58,696 nucleotides of DNA from Anaerolineales bacterium (GTDB lineage Bacteria > Chloroflexota > Anaerolineae > Anaerolineales > UBA11657): assembly GCA_022450585.1 (NCBI GenBank), contig JAKUPR010000001.1, positions 65,671 through 124,366 of the forward strand, written 5' to 3'. Numbering within the stretch: the stretch's first letter is position 1; every line of letters starts with the position of its first letter. Below are positions 33,990 through 42,664 of this stretch, one piece after another. A model generated the notes under the pieces. That model was given only the letters and a program-made list of their open reading frames with translations. It was not told the DNA's origin and did not search any database. Made by a program: the position numbers and the translations under genes.

Positions 33990-34565
33990 CTATTGGTTCA
34001 AAAGTAGGTCCAGAGCGTTAGTCAGATTGTTATATTCTATGGGACCTATGACAGTTCCAGCTATAGTGCCATCCTGAGCAATGATATAGGTCTCTGGCAC
34101 ACCCTTTATTCGATAGTCCTGTGAAATCGATGTACGTATATCTGGCCCATTTGGGTAAGTGACACCCCATTTTTTGAGATAGGCCAAAGCTTCGTTTTCT
34201 GTGTCCACATAGTTTATTCCTAAGAACATTACTCCGTGATTCCTGTACTGGCGCCAGGCTTGTTCGAGGGCGTCGGCTTCTAATTCGCATGGTCCGCACC
34301 ACGAAGCCCAAAAGTTTATTACGATTAGTTGTCCCTTGTGATCAGACAGGGTATAGCTGTCGCCGCCGAAAGTGGTTAACGTGAAGTCAGGCGCTGTGCC
34401 CCTGGACACTGGTCCGAGAGTCGTCTGGTATAGCTTAATGCCTAGCAAGAGCATCAGTGCAGTAAACAGTCCCCAGACAAGGAGCTTTCCCCAGAACATA
34501 CGAGGGATGCGTTCTTTATCGAGTTTAGGGCTAGTATTTCTTAGGGTAGTCTGAGTCATCGCCAC
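33990..34565 (-). CDS. ccmG: Thioredoxin-like thiol-disulfide protein CcmG/ResA
   Basis: This 191-residue membrane-anchored oxidoreductase has a signal-anchor helix at about 25-45 and a thioredoxin fold with NFWASWCGPCELEA. The WCGPC pair reduces the CxxCH cysteines of apocytochrome c outside the membrane. It overlaps ccmH by 10 nt, suggesting coupled translation. ResA or TlpA would be near-synonyms for this role. Confidence 0.9.
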   Translation of the reverse strand: MAMTQTTLRNTSPKLDKERIPRMFWGKLLVWGLFTALMLLLGIKLYQTTLGPVSRGTAPDFTLTTFGGDSYTLSDHKGQLIVINFWASWCGPCELEADALEQAWRQYRNHGVMFLGINYVDTENEALAYLKKWGVTYPNGPDIRTSISQDYRIKGVPETYIIAQDGTIAGTVIGPIEYNNLTNALDLLLNQ

Positions 34566-35032
34566 TGCTCTAGGTCATTCTCCAACTGGCCTATATATTC
34601 TTCCGCTCTCACTTGCTTGGCAATGGACTGCTTGTACATGTGTTTTTTGCGGAATATATTATGGTTCGTACGCAATACTAAAAACCAAGCAATGATAATT
34701 GAAACTGGTGGGAGTAACCAGAACAACATATTGAATCCCTGCGTTGGAGGGTGTGCTAGAACACGGATCCCATAGCGATCGGAAAAATATTGCTTGATTT
34801 GCTCTTCATTCCATCCGTCAGCCAATTTATCACTGATGTCGTCTCTCCACTGAGCACATGCTTTAGTGCCACACACATCCAGGGGTACGTTTTCGCACAC
34901 TGGACAATAGAGTTGCTTCGCTATTGTGTTGACTTCGTCATCGCTTGGTTGAGCATCCTGTGCCGAGACTTCTCCAAAACAATAGAAGATAAGCAGTGAA
35001 GTGATTCCTGTACTTGCTAATAGTCTAAACAT
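34556..35032 (-). CDS. ccmH: Cytochrome c biogenesis protein CcmH
   Basis: CcmH is a membrane thiol protein of the apocytochrome reduction step. The 158-residue protein has a signal helix, then LYCPVC near 44-49, a variant of the LRCxxC motif, and CGTKACAQWRDDI. A transmembrane helix (about 104-124) completes it. CcmG overlaps its stop. Only the small CcmH part is present; the CcmI part is in a separate short gene. Confidence 0.9.
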   Translation of the reverse strand: MFRLLASTGITSLLIFYCFGEVSAQDAQPSDDEVNTIAKQLYCPVCENVPLDVCGTKACAQWRDDISDKLADGWNEEQIKQYFSDRYGIRVLAHPPTQGFNMLFWLLPPVSIIIAWFLVLRTNHNIFRKKHMYKQSIAKQVRAEEYIGQLENDLEQWR

Positions 35033-35072
35033 GTAGAGTAATGCGAACCTATGTTTTGTGATGATCTTTGTG

Positions 35073-37157
35073 TCACAAAACTATATCTGGAGGATTGACG
35101 GAAAGCGATGTTGACTGTCGGTAGAGAGACGGTCCGCGATTTGGCCAAGCGGCTACAAGTGTCCCAAGAATAAATATAAATCCACCGAACCATAGCCAGT
35201 TCATAAGCGGATTCAAATAAATCTTGAATGTTGCGCTCTCTGTGCCAATCGGCTTCCAGTCAACTAGCAGTACATAGAAATCTCCCTCTAGGGTACTGTA
35301 TAAGCCTGGAATAGTCATAGGCTGCTGGCTGTCTACATAGAAATCGCGTCGCGGATAAAGTTCTGCTACAAATTTGTCGTCCTTGTAAACGCTGACTATG
35401 GCTCGTGTAACCCGGCGGTTGTCTTCGGTATCGAATTCTTCTATTTTGTTGTAGATCATGACATAATTCTCGATGTTAATCTGTTCTCCATATGCGAGAG
35501 TACCCTGTGTCTCAGCCTGGAACATCTCTATACCAATGATACCTACTGCCATGAATATCACGCCCAAATGGATGACGTAGCCACCATAACGACGCCGATT
35601 TCTAGCAATCATATTCCATAGTGAGCTGAGGAGATTACCGCCAGTCGCTTTTCTGCGTGCGCTGGCACCGCGATAAAACTCATATAGGGTAACGCACAAC
35701 ACGAAAGCTGCAAGCCACAAGCTTAGTAGGGCCACTGCATTTGTGGTTCCTGTGGTCAGAGCGTACACTGGGAAGATTAGGGAAAATACAGTTGGTTTCC
35801 AAATTATTTTCCCGAGTCGTCTGGCTGTGGTTACTCGCCATGCAGTCAGTGGGGCTATTCCCATTAGTAATAGGAGCGCGGCGAATTGAGGTCCAGTGGT
35901 GCGCTCGTAGAATGGTGGTCCCACGGTCACTTTCTGTCCCGTGACCAATTCAGAGATAATCGGATAAATGACACCCCAGAAGCATGCCAATAGTATTCCC
36001 ATGAATAGCAGATTGTTGAGTAAGAAAAGACCTTCTCTTGAAAGCCAACTGGTAAGGATATTTTCGCTATCTAGGCGATTCCATCCCTTAAAGAGGAGCG
36101 TTAATGATATTGTAAATGTGATACCTATGAAAACAAAGAATAGTGGACCGATGGCGCTCAGTGCGAATGCGTGGACTGAGGAAAGAACCCCCGAGCGGGT
36201 AAGAAAGGTGCCGAAAATGACCAGTGCATAGGTGAGTATGATTAGAATCATATTCCATCGCTTAAACATTCCGAGTTTTTCTTGAATCATAACTGAGTGC
36301 AGAAAAGCGGTACCAGTTAGCCAGGGCATGAAGGCGGCGATTTCTACAGGATCCCATCCCCAATATCCTCCCCATCCTAATACATCGTACGCCCAACGAC
36401 TGCCCAGGAGCAGGCCGAGTGATAGAAACAACCAGGCAATCAGCGTCCACCGGCGTGTTACACGAATCCAGAGATTATCAGTACGACCAATTGCAAGCGC
36501 TGCGATGGCAAAGCTATAGGGGACAACAAATCCGACAAATCCCAAGTAGAGCATAGGTGGATGGATAATCATTCCCGGGTGGCGCAGTAGCGGATTCAAA
36601 CCTTGGCCGTCGTTAGGGACGAAAGGTTTGGCTCCCGGTGGGGCAAGGAATGATGCTTGGATGTGTCCAGACTGATCTATCCATAGTTTGGTAAAAGGGT
36701 TTTCTACAAATACATTCAGGCCAATAAAGAAAGCTAGTGTGGTCATCGTGGAAGCTATTACAAAGGGTTGCATGTCGCGCTCGTTGTGCCAATTGCGAAG
36801 CATTACTAGGGCGGTGTATGTAGACATTAGCCATGCCCAGAATAGTAGGCTCCCAGCTTGGCCGCCCCAGAGCGCGGTGGCCTTTAGATACCATGGCATT
36901 GCATGGCTAGAAACTCTTGCCACGTATTCGATTTCAAAACGCTCATTTATCAGTAAGTAGGTCATACAGAAACACGCAAATGTTAGCAGGGGCCATACTG
37001 CAATGGCTGCGTTACGTGCGGAATCTACCCATTTCAATCGGTCTGACCGTGCGACAGACAGGGAGACCGTCGCAGCATATATGGCGCAGAGCAATGCTAG
37101 CATCATGGCCGTGAAACCAAAATCTGCAAGCGAATATTTGGAGAGTAAGTGGGTCAC
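35073..37157 (-). CDS. ccmF: Heme lyase CcmF
   Basis: CcmF, with CcmH, attaches haem to the CxxCH motif of apocytochrome c. The 694-residue polytopic protein carries ALWGGQAGSLLFWAWL near 95-110 and the WWD-like segment LGWGGYWGWDPVEIAAF. It has about 14-15 hydrophobic helices and a periplasmic beta domain near the end. The start is GTG. It follows ccmE by 72 nt and precedes ccmH. Confidence 0.95.
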   Translation of the reverse strand: MTHLLSKYSLADFGFTAMMLALLCAIYAATVSLSVARSDRLKWVDSARNAAIAVWPLLTFACFCMTYLLINERFEIEYVARVSSHAMPWYLKATALWGGQAGSLLFWAWLMSTYTALVMLRNWHNERDMQPFVIASTMTTLAFFIGLNVFVENPFTKLWIDQSGHIQASFLAPPGAKPFVPNDGQGLNPLLRHPGMIIHPPMLYLGFVGFVVPYSFAIAALAIGRTDNLWIRVTRRWTLIAWLFLSLGLLLGSRWAYDVLGWGGYWGWDPVEIAAFMPWLTGTAFLHSVMIQEKLGMFKRWNMILIILTYALVIFGTFLTRSGVLSSVHAFALSAIGPLFFVFIGITFTISLTLLFKGWNRLDSENILTSWLSREGLFLLNNLLFMGILLACFWGVIYPIISELVTGQKVTVGPPFYERTTGPQFAALLLLMGIAPLTAWRVTTARRLGKIIWKPTVFSLIFPVYALTTGTTNAVALLSLWLAAFVLCVTLYEFYRGASARRKATGGNLLSSLWNMIARNRRRYGGYVIHLGVIFMAVGIIGIEMFQAETQGTLAYGEQINIENYVMIYNKIEEFDTEDNRRVTRAIVSVYKDDKFVAELYPRRDFYVDSQQPMTIPGLYSTLEGDFYVLLVDWKPIGTESATFKIYLNPLMNWLWFGGFIFILGTLVAAWPNRGPSLYRQSTSLSVNPPDIVL

Positions 37158-37229
37158 TTGGAGTGAAAGCTAATCGTTGCTCGGGTGTAGGATTTATCGT
37201 TTAATCCGGCTTGTCACTTGGGTATAGTA

Positions 37230-37745
37230 TCATCCAGCGACCTGTTCGGGTAATTCATCGTCATATTTTGTGGGACATTTGAGCAGTAGCGTGTCAGCAG
37301 CAAAAGTGCCGTTCTCTGTTAGATACCCATCCATTATAGCTTGAGCTTCGTTTCGCATTAGGTCGGGCATTGGTCCATAGTGAATCACGTCTATTCGTGC
37401 AGTATTAGGGTCAGCAACTGCTTGATGGAGTACTTTTGCGAGGCCTCCCTGTGCATTCACCTCTGTCTGATCTCCGGGTACATTAGCGATTGTGAAACGC
37501 AATTCCATCGAGTCTGGGTCATACGTAATACTCTTGCCCAATACTGCGCCGGAAATGCGAACGTTCTGGCCGATCGCTGTTGCGCCCTTTGATTTTAATT
37601 CATCCACGCTGTAGAAATAGTGGCTTGTGCTCTGGGTGGTGCTTACAATCAGATAGAGGATTGCAACAGCGATAAGGATGCCCCCAAGGATGAATTTTTT
37701 TCGTTGTGGTTTTGGATTAATGAGAGTGCTATTGACTGATGTCAT
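37230..37745 (-). CDS. ccmE: Heme chaperone CcmE, Cys-type
   Basis: CcmE carries haem from CcmC to CcmF. The 171-residue protein has an N-terminal membrane anchor (about 20-40) and the OB-fold. Where E. coli CcmE has its haem-binding H-x3-Y, this protein has LLLKCPTKYDDE, giving a C-x3-Y motif. That variant is known from Desulfovibrio and archaeal CcmE. The ATG at 37745 has GAGAGG upstream and was preferred over an ATG 24 nt earlier. It begins the Ccm operon downstream of the bc genes. Confidence 0.92.
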   Translation of the reverse strand: MTSVNSTLINPKPQRKKFILGGILIAVAILYLIVSTTQSTSHYFYSVDELKSKGATAIGQNVRISGAVLGKSITYDPDSMELRFTIANVPGDQTEVNAQGGLAKVLHQAVADPNTARIDVIHYGPMPDLMRNEAQAIMDGYLTENGTFAADTLLLKCPTKYDDELPEQVAG

Positions 37746-38090
37746 GGCATCCTCTCTCTTTTTCGGCATGTTTCATGGTCGAGTTCCACCGTAATTTTAC
37801 CTGATGAATCTTGGGAGGAGTGGCTCCAAATAAATTGCCTAACGAAACTCAGTTCTCGAATGTAATAACAATCATATATAACATGAGTGTGTTAGGCGGT
37901 AAAAAACTTCGGGTAAGTGGCTAACGAATCGTCGGGTTTAGAGAGCTGTTGGTTGTTCGTGCAGAGGATGGTATTTGCCCCTAAATCGTGACTTACCGTA
38001 GTAGACTGTGAAAGAAATCCATGCATTCGTTGCCAGGCGAACCCTGGCGTTGAACTTCCTGGGATTCTTTCAGTAGCGCTTGGTTACAGA
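37746..38090. other. Intergenic region before ccmE with branched inverted repeat
   Basis: No gene was seen. A nested inverted repeat is present: outer arms GAAAGAAATCC (38010-38020) and GGATTCTTTC (38062-38071) with one bulge, and an inner stem GCCAGG/CCTGGC (38032-38037, 38043-38048). It separates the cytochrome bc genes from the ccm genes. No T tract follows on either strand. Confidence 0.4.
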
Positions 38091-38942
38091 TTACTTGAGC
38101 GTTACCAGGTAAGCTATGAGGTCAGCCAGATCCTGTTTGCTCAACGTCTCACCGTATGTCATTACCATAGTTGAGGGTGGATACCCGTCAACAACAAACG
38201 CATCTGGCAGGACAATTGATTCGCGCAGATACTGCTCTGAGTTGGTAGCGGTACCTGTGTAATTTGTTTCTTCAATACGGGCGGAGGCACGTGTCCCGAT
38301 ACCTTCCCCATTGGGGTCAGCTTCAGCTAACCATGCTGGACCTACATCTGTCTGTACGTGGCAGGCTACACATCCTAGAGTGGTCGTCAACTCCTCGCCA
38401 GCCTGGGCGTCTCCGTTTGGAAGCACGGGTGTGCTTAAGTCTGTACCTACTGGGTCGATAGGGTTAGTGACTACCTTCTGTACCGTTGGGGCAATGCCGA
38501 GTTCGTATGCTTCTCCCCAGTTGAGGACAAAATTTGTTAAGTCTCGTACCTGGTCTATTCTCAATGGACCACCAAACTCTTGACTCCATGTAGGCATTCT
38601 TTGTGGATAGGTTGTGCCGGCAGAAGGTACAGGACGTCCGCCTGCGATTGTAGAGTAGAGGAAATCGTGAAGGGTGCCGGCCCAGCCGACCTCGGCGACC
38701 CGCGTACCATCAAACATTTCTTGAGTGTTCAAGCCTGGTGCGAGTCCGGGTAGTCCTTGTCCTTGCGGGCCGTGGCATCGTGTGCAATTGTTTTCAAAGA
38801 GGGCGGCTCCGGCCTCTATGGAACGACCCTCGAATCCTTCCTCTGCTTCGGCCATGCGAGCGGGTTCATTAATTAGCCAAAAGGCGGTTATAATCGAGGT
38901 GAGGACTACGGCAAGGGTGCCAATGGCGGTTCGCCAGGTCAT
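38091..38942 (-). CDS. Membrane-anchored diheme cytochrome c of the bc complex
   Basis: The 283-residue protein has an N-terminal membrane helix (about 5-25) and two cytochrome c domains with CTRCH (C53-H57) and CVACH (about 191-195). Candidate methionine ligands are in RMPTW and TMVMTYG. It follows cytochrome b by 3 nt and Rieske lies upstream of both, so it is the electron-output subunit. Such diheme c replaces cytochrome c1 in Actinobacteria-type complexes and other lineages. It would be matured by the adjacent Ccm proteins. Confidence 0.88.
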   Translation of the reverse strand: MTWRTAIGTLAVVLTSIITAFWLINEPARMAEAEEGFEGRSIEAGAALFENNCTRCHGPQGQGLPGLAPGLNTQEMFDGTRVAEVGWAGTLHDFLYSTIAGGRPVPSAGTTYPQRMPTWSQEFGGPLRIDQVRDLTNFVLNWGEAYELGIAPTVQKVVTNPIDPVGTDLSTPVLPNGDAQAGEELTTTLGCVACHVQTDVGPAWLAEADPNGEGIGTRASARIEETNYTGTATNSEQYLRESIVLPDAFVVDGYPPSTMVMTYGETLSKQDLADLIAYLVTLK

Positions 38943-38945
38943 AAT

Positions 38946-40511
38946 CTACTCTTCGTAGCCTGAGTTTTCATGCAAGAATACAAACTGAGAAAAACTGTTA
39001 TCACCTTCGTTCCAGAGTACACGGAACGTAATTTTCTTCAGGCCTACTTGCCAATCCTCAATAACCATAATACCTTCTGATTCTGGTAGTTCATCATCAT
39101 ATTTGTGAAGTTCGTGTTGGAAAAGTTCCAGTAGCTCTCCTAATCCCTCGGAGGGTGCATTGTCCCATTGTTTTGTCGTATACTCTCCAGCTGGCAGCTC
39201 TTCAAATGGTGTGCCGCGGAGCGGCCCAGGGTGTGTCTGTGGTACCAGTGCAGCTACTACCTCTTGGTCTGCAGACGATGAGACTGCATAGTATGGTGTT
39301 CCCATATAAGTCAGGGCAGAAAAAGCTACCACGCTTACCGCTGCTATCGTTAGTCCTATGCGGCGGTGAACATAACGTCGGCTTGGCCCGACTTCCAGAT
39401 AAGGTATTACAAAGACGAGATTGACAAGAATACCGGGTGCAATTACGCCCCAGAAAACTTTGTCTCCGAGCTTGAGCATACCCTGCAGCCAGAGGAAATA
39501 CCATGGTGCGGTGGTGTGAAGCGGAGTTACTTGAGAGTCTGCGTGTGGTTCTAATGGGGCGTGCCATCCTCCTACTGTGACCATCAGGATGAGGAGACCT
39601 GTCCACATTACAATCCAGTAGATTTCCTTTGTGGCTACATCTGGCAAGAAGTAGCTGCGTTTATCCATAGGAATCTTGCGAGCGGTGTCCTCGCCCGGAT
39701 TTTCTTCCCCGGGTGGCAGTGAATGGGCGTGAATAATCACTTTGTAATAATGTACTCCGAGAAATATGAAGGCAATCAGAGGTAGAGCGAAGACGTGTAG
39801 TAGGTAAAAACGCAATAGTCCGTTGGTACCGAAGTCCGGTCCTCCGCGTACTAACAGGTTCACCTCCCGGCCAATGACAGGTGTTGCCTCGGCCATGGAT
39901 GCGCCTATTGTTACTGCCCAGAGTGAGAGCTGGTCCCATGGGAGCAGGTACCCTGAAAATGACAGGAAGAGCGTGAGAAGCAGCAGTACCCCGCCGGTGA
40001 ACCAGGTAAACTGACGTGGCTTCTTATAGCTTCCAGTTATAAAAGTACGCAACATGTGAAGTAGTACCACCATCACCATAAATTCAGCACCGAGTCGGTG
40101 CAAGTCTCGCATCATCATCCCGAAAGGAACGTTGCTAATTATGTTAATCATGTTCTCAAAGGCGACCAACGGTGAGGGTGTATACCATAACATCAAGACT
40201 AAGCCAGTAATGGTTTCGAACACTAGGAAGTACACCGATAGCCAACCCAATCGGAAAGTTGGGTAAAGCGTCATGACTTTTTTGTGGAAATAGGTTGGCC
40301 GCATGTGCATCCAGAAACCATCGGCGTGTGGTTTGGTGCGCGGGTTCGGCCGTTTGGGTGGATCTCCGCGCAACACTGAGCGTATTTCCTCAACATTGAG
40401 TCCGGCTGTGAGCCGCAGGACGGCCTCATCGGTTTTCGCGATTAACGTGGGCACTAAACCTTTGGCCTTTATGTCATCAAGAATAGGAATGTGAACTTCG
40501 AATAACGCCAT
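38946..40511 (-). CDS. Cytochrome b (b6-like) subunit of quinol:cytochrome c oxidoreductase
   Basis: This 521-residue polytopic protein has haem-ligand histidines in HRLGAEFMVMVVLLH (13 residues between) and HVFALPLIAFIFLGVH (14 between). The 14-residue spacing in the second pair is the cytochrome b6 pattern. The quinol-site motif is APWY rather than PEWY. A soluble N-terminal extension of about 90 residues and a soluble C-terminal tail of about 110 residues are unusual. Both lie outside the membrane core. It oxidises quinol, probably menaquinone, and passes electrons to the Rieske protein and cytochrome c. Confidence 0.9.
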   Translation of the reverse strand: MALFEVHIPILDDIKAKGLVPTLIAKTDEAVLRLTAGLNVEEIRSVLRGDPPKRPNPRTKPHADGFWMHMRPTYFHKKVMTLYPTFRLGWLSVYFLVFETITGLVLMLWYTPSPLVAFENMINIISNVPFGMMMRDLHRLGAEFMVMVVLLHMLRTFITGSYKKPRQFTWFTGGVLLLLTLFLSFSGYLLPWDQLSLWAVTIGASMAEATPVIGREVNLLVRGGPDFGTNGLLRFYLLHVFALPLIAFIFLGVHYYKVIIHAHSLPPGEENPGEDTARKIPMDKRSYFLPDVATKEIYWIVMWTGLLILMVTVGGWHAPLEPHADSQVTPLHTTAPWYFLWLQGMLKLGDKVFWGVIAPGILVNLVFVIPYLEVGPSRRYVHRRIGLTIAAVSVVAFSALTYMGTPYYAVSSSADQEVVAALVPQTHPGPLRGTPFEELPAGEYTTKQWDNAPSEGLGELLELFQHELHKYDDELPESEGIMVIEDWQVGLKKITFRVLWNEGDNSFSQFVFLHENSGYEE

Positions 40512-40549
40512 TTATAGTATCCTGCGGATTTTGCCAGTGACGGAGCTAG

Positions 40550-41179
40550 CTAAGTCCCGCCTCCAGGCTCAGTGTTCGGGGCTCCTTGGATGCGTTGGCC
40601 CGTATCGATTCGTAGTGCTACGGCACCTTCTGGTATTTCAACCGCGTCGCCTTCTTCAACTTTTCCTGAGCCCATCAAACCTGATTTTGCCAGCACGTTA
40701 CCCTGTGCATCGACGAATTCAAACGGGAAGGCATCAAGGTTACGAGTGGCGGGGCCATCAATCCTTGCTCCTGTAGTCAGGTATTTGGATCCGTGGCATG
40801 GGCACTCAAAGCGATCATTGGTAGGTACCCATTTATAGAGACAGCCAAGATGTACACATATTTTGTAGAGTGCTTTGACGCCTGGCTTGATCGCGTATTC
40901 GTCCGGTTGGCGACCGTCTGAGAGTCTTCCTTCGCCTATGTTGACCAACCAAATACGTGCTGCTGGAAAATCCTTTGGTCCGGCGTCTGGAGGAGGTATA
41001 TCCGCTATGGGCACGTTGATTATGCCACCAAACTCACCTTCTTTGAAGCGTGGGAAGGCGAACCATACGAGCGCGCCTCCCATTTCTGCCATGAAAAGGG
41101 CTATAGATGCTCCCCACAAGTAATATAGAAACTCACGTCTTGTTAATGGAGGTGCTACGGCTGCTACATCAGAGCTCAC
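40550..41179 (-). CDS. Rieske iron-sulfur subunit of the bc complex
   Basis: This 209-residue protein has a TRREFL twin-arginine-like N-terminus, a membrane anchor (about 24-44) and the Rieske [2Fe-2S] motifs CVHLGC and CPCHGS. It takes electrons from quinol at the outer site of cytochrome b. The start is GTG at 41179 with GAGGA upstream. It is the first gene of the Rieske-cytb-cytc operon. The region upstream is shared with the divergent rnd gene. Confidence 0.93.
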   Translation of the reverse strand: MSSDVAAVAPPLTRREFLYYLWGASIALFMAEMGGALVWFAFPRFKEGEFGGIINVPIADIPPPDAGPKDFPAARIWLVNIGEGRLSDGRQPDEYAIKPGVKALYKICVHLGCLYKWVPTNDRFECPCHGSKYLTTGARIDGPATRNLDAFPFEFVDAQGNVLAKSGLMGSGKVEEGDAVEIPEGAVALRIDTGQRIQGAPNTEPGGGT

Positions 41180-41248
41180 AATATTGTTTCCTCATTGACA
41201 GAGTTAGTAAAATCTATCACAAAGGTGTCCTACTGTCAAATATCATTG

Positions 41249-41276
41249 TTGACAGGGCACAGAAAACTAACATAAT
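41249..41276 (+). promoter_or_regulatory. Putative rnd promoter
   Basis: TTGACA (41249-41254) and CATAAT (41271-41276) are 16 nt apart. The ATG at 41290 is 13 nt downstream with no Shine-Dalgarno, so the leader would be only about 7 nt. Confidence 0.5.
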
Positions 41277-41289
41277 CTTATTTAGTAAC

Positions 41290-42444
41290 ATGATTTCTAT
41301 TCCATCTCCAACGCTTGTGTCTTCAGCGAAACAGTTACAAGCTATGCTAAGAGTTCTTCTGGTGCAGCCAGCGGTGGCTGTGGACACAGAGTCTAACTCC
41401 ATGCATGCTTATCGAGAAAGGGTATGCCTGATTCAATTTTCAATCCCTGGGTGTGATTACATAGTGGATCCACTGGCGATACAAGATCTTACGGTTTTGC
41501 AACCTCTTTTCGCAGATGATGGTATTGAAAAAGTGTTTCACGCGGCTGAATATGACATGATTTGCCTATGGCGTGATTTTGGATGTAAGGTGAGAGGCCT
41601 TTTTGACACTATGATGGCTGCGCGCGCGCTCGGTTGGGAGAGAGTCGGGTTAGCGGCTATTTTAAGAGAAACATTCTCGGTTTCTGTGAGCAAAAAGTTT
41701 CAGCGTGCAGACTGGGGAAAGCGCCCGCTTTCCGCTGACCAGTTAACGTACGCTCAGTTGGATACGCGTTACCTTCTGCGGTTACGTGAACATCAGTATC
41801 AAGAATTGCACAAGCGTGGGCAGTGGCCTGAGGTGCGTGAGGAATTCGAGCGTATTTCTCGAGTGAGCTCCCGTAACCGGGCCGGGATTACTATGAACGA
41901 GCGGAATACCGAGGGATTTTGGCGTATCAATGGTGTGCGCAAACTCAGCAAACGGGAATGTGCAGTGTTGAGAGAGTTATATATATACCGAGAACTTGTA
42001 GCCGAGCGCATTGATCAACCTATCTCCAGAGTTATTGGCGATGGGGTTCTACTCAGGATTGCGCAACGTAGTCCGCGGGTTGTAGGGACATTGCGGGGTG
42101 TACATGGGTTGAGTGGAGGTCAAATCAAGAAGTACGGATCAGGAATTTTGCAGGCGGTCCAACGGGGTCTTCGGGCGAGACCTCTTGTACCTCCGCAAGT
42201 TATTCGCGGTGGTCGCAGTGTGTCAGCTCGCTACCAGGCGCTTCGCGAGTGGCGCAAGCTTCGGGCACAGCGGCGTGGGATTACTTCTGATGTGATTCTA
42301 GCGCGGGAAGTGATGTGGGCTCTGGCACAGGCAGCCCCTACTAGTATGGCAGAATTGGATTCGATTCCTGATTTGGGCCCCTGGCGTCGCACTGAATATG
42401 GCGAGGAGATTTTGAATCTCTTCGCTGAGACTGATTCAAAATAA
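41290..42444 (+). CDS. rnd: Ribonuclease D
   Basis: This 3'-5' exoribonuclease of the DEDDy class trims tRNA and other structured RNAs. The 384-residue protein has AVDTESN (first D and E), HAAEYDM (second D) and YAQLDTRYLL (catalytic Y and last D), followed by an HRDC domain near 205-280 and a C-terminal HRDC-like helical part. The ATG at 41290 is chosen because the longer form would overlap the divergent Rieske gene. The tRNA-Ser gene lies directly downstream. Confidence 0.9.
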   Translation: MISIPSPTLVSSAKQLQAMLRVLLVQPAVAVDTESNSMHAYRERVCLIQFSIPGCDYIVDPLAIQDLTVLQPLFADDGIEKVFHAAEYDMICLWRDFGCKVRGLFDTMMAARALGWERVGLAAILRETFSVSVSKKFQRADWGKRPLSADQLTYAQLDTRYLLRLREHQYQELHKRGQWPEVREEFERISRVSSRNRAGITMNERNTEGFWRINGVRKLSKRECAVLRELYIYRELVAERIDQPISRVIGDGVLLRIAQRSPRVVGTLRGVHGLSGGQIKKYGSGILQAVQRGLRARPLVPPQVIRGGRSVSARYQALREWRKLRAQRRGITSDVILAREVMWALAQAAPTSMAELDSIPDLGPWRRTEYGEEILNLFAETDSK

Positions 42445-42485
42445 TTGCTGGGTCCCTAACCCATCATGCTATAATCCCGCCCCCG

Positions 42486-42572
42486 GGAGAGGTGCCAGAG
42501 TGGATTATCGGGACGCTCTCGAAAAGCGTTGTGGCTTTTCGGTCACCGTGGGTTCGAATCCCACCCTCTCCG
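42486..42572 (+). tRNA. tRNA-Ser (anticodon CGA)
   Basis: The acceptor stem GGAGAGG (42486-42492) pairs with CCTCTCC (42565-42571), and discriminator G is 42572. The anticodon stem ACGCT/AGCGT encloses the loop CTCGAAA, giving anticodon CGA (reads UCG). A long variable arm, diagnostic of class II tRNA, follows. The T arm is GTGGG-TTCGAAT-CCCAC. The 3' CCA is not encoded. TATAAT at 42470-42475 precedes it. Confidence 0.97.
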
Positions 42573-42578
42573 CTTATT

Positions 42579-42621
42579 TTAAACTAACAGGGCCTGCGCA
42601 ATGCAGGCCCTGTTAGTTTAA
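42579..42621. terminator. Perfect 19-bp hairpin after tRNA-Ser
   Basis: Bases 42579-42597 are the exact reverse complement of 42603-42621, with a 5-nt loop GCAAT. The hairpin starts 7 nt after the tRNA and lies between it and the convergent SPFH gene. It probably terminates transcription in both directions, but no T tract is attached. It may also have other uses. Confidence 0.55.
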
Positions 42622-42664
42622 CCATTGATCTTAATCTTAAGCGTACATGTAAGTTTGATGTGCG

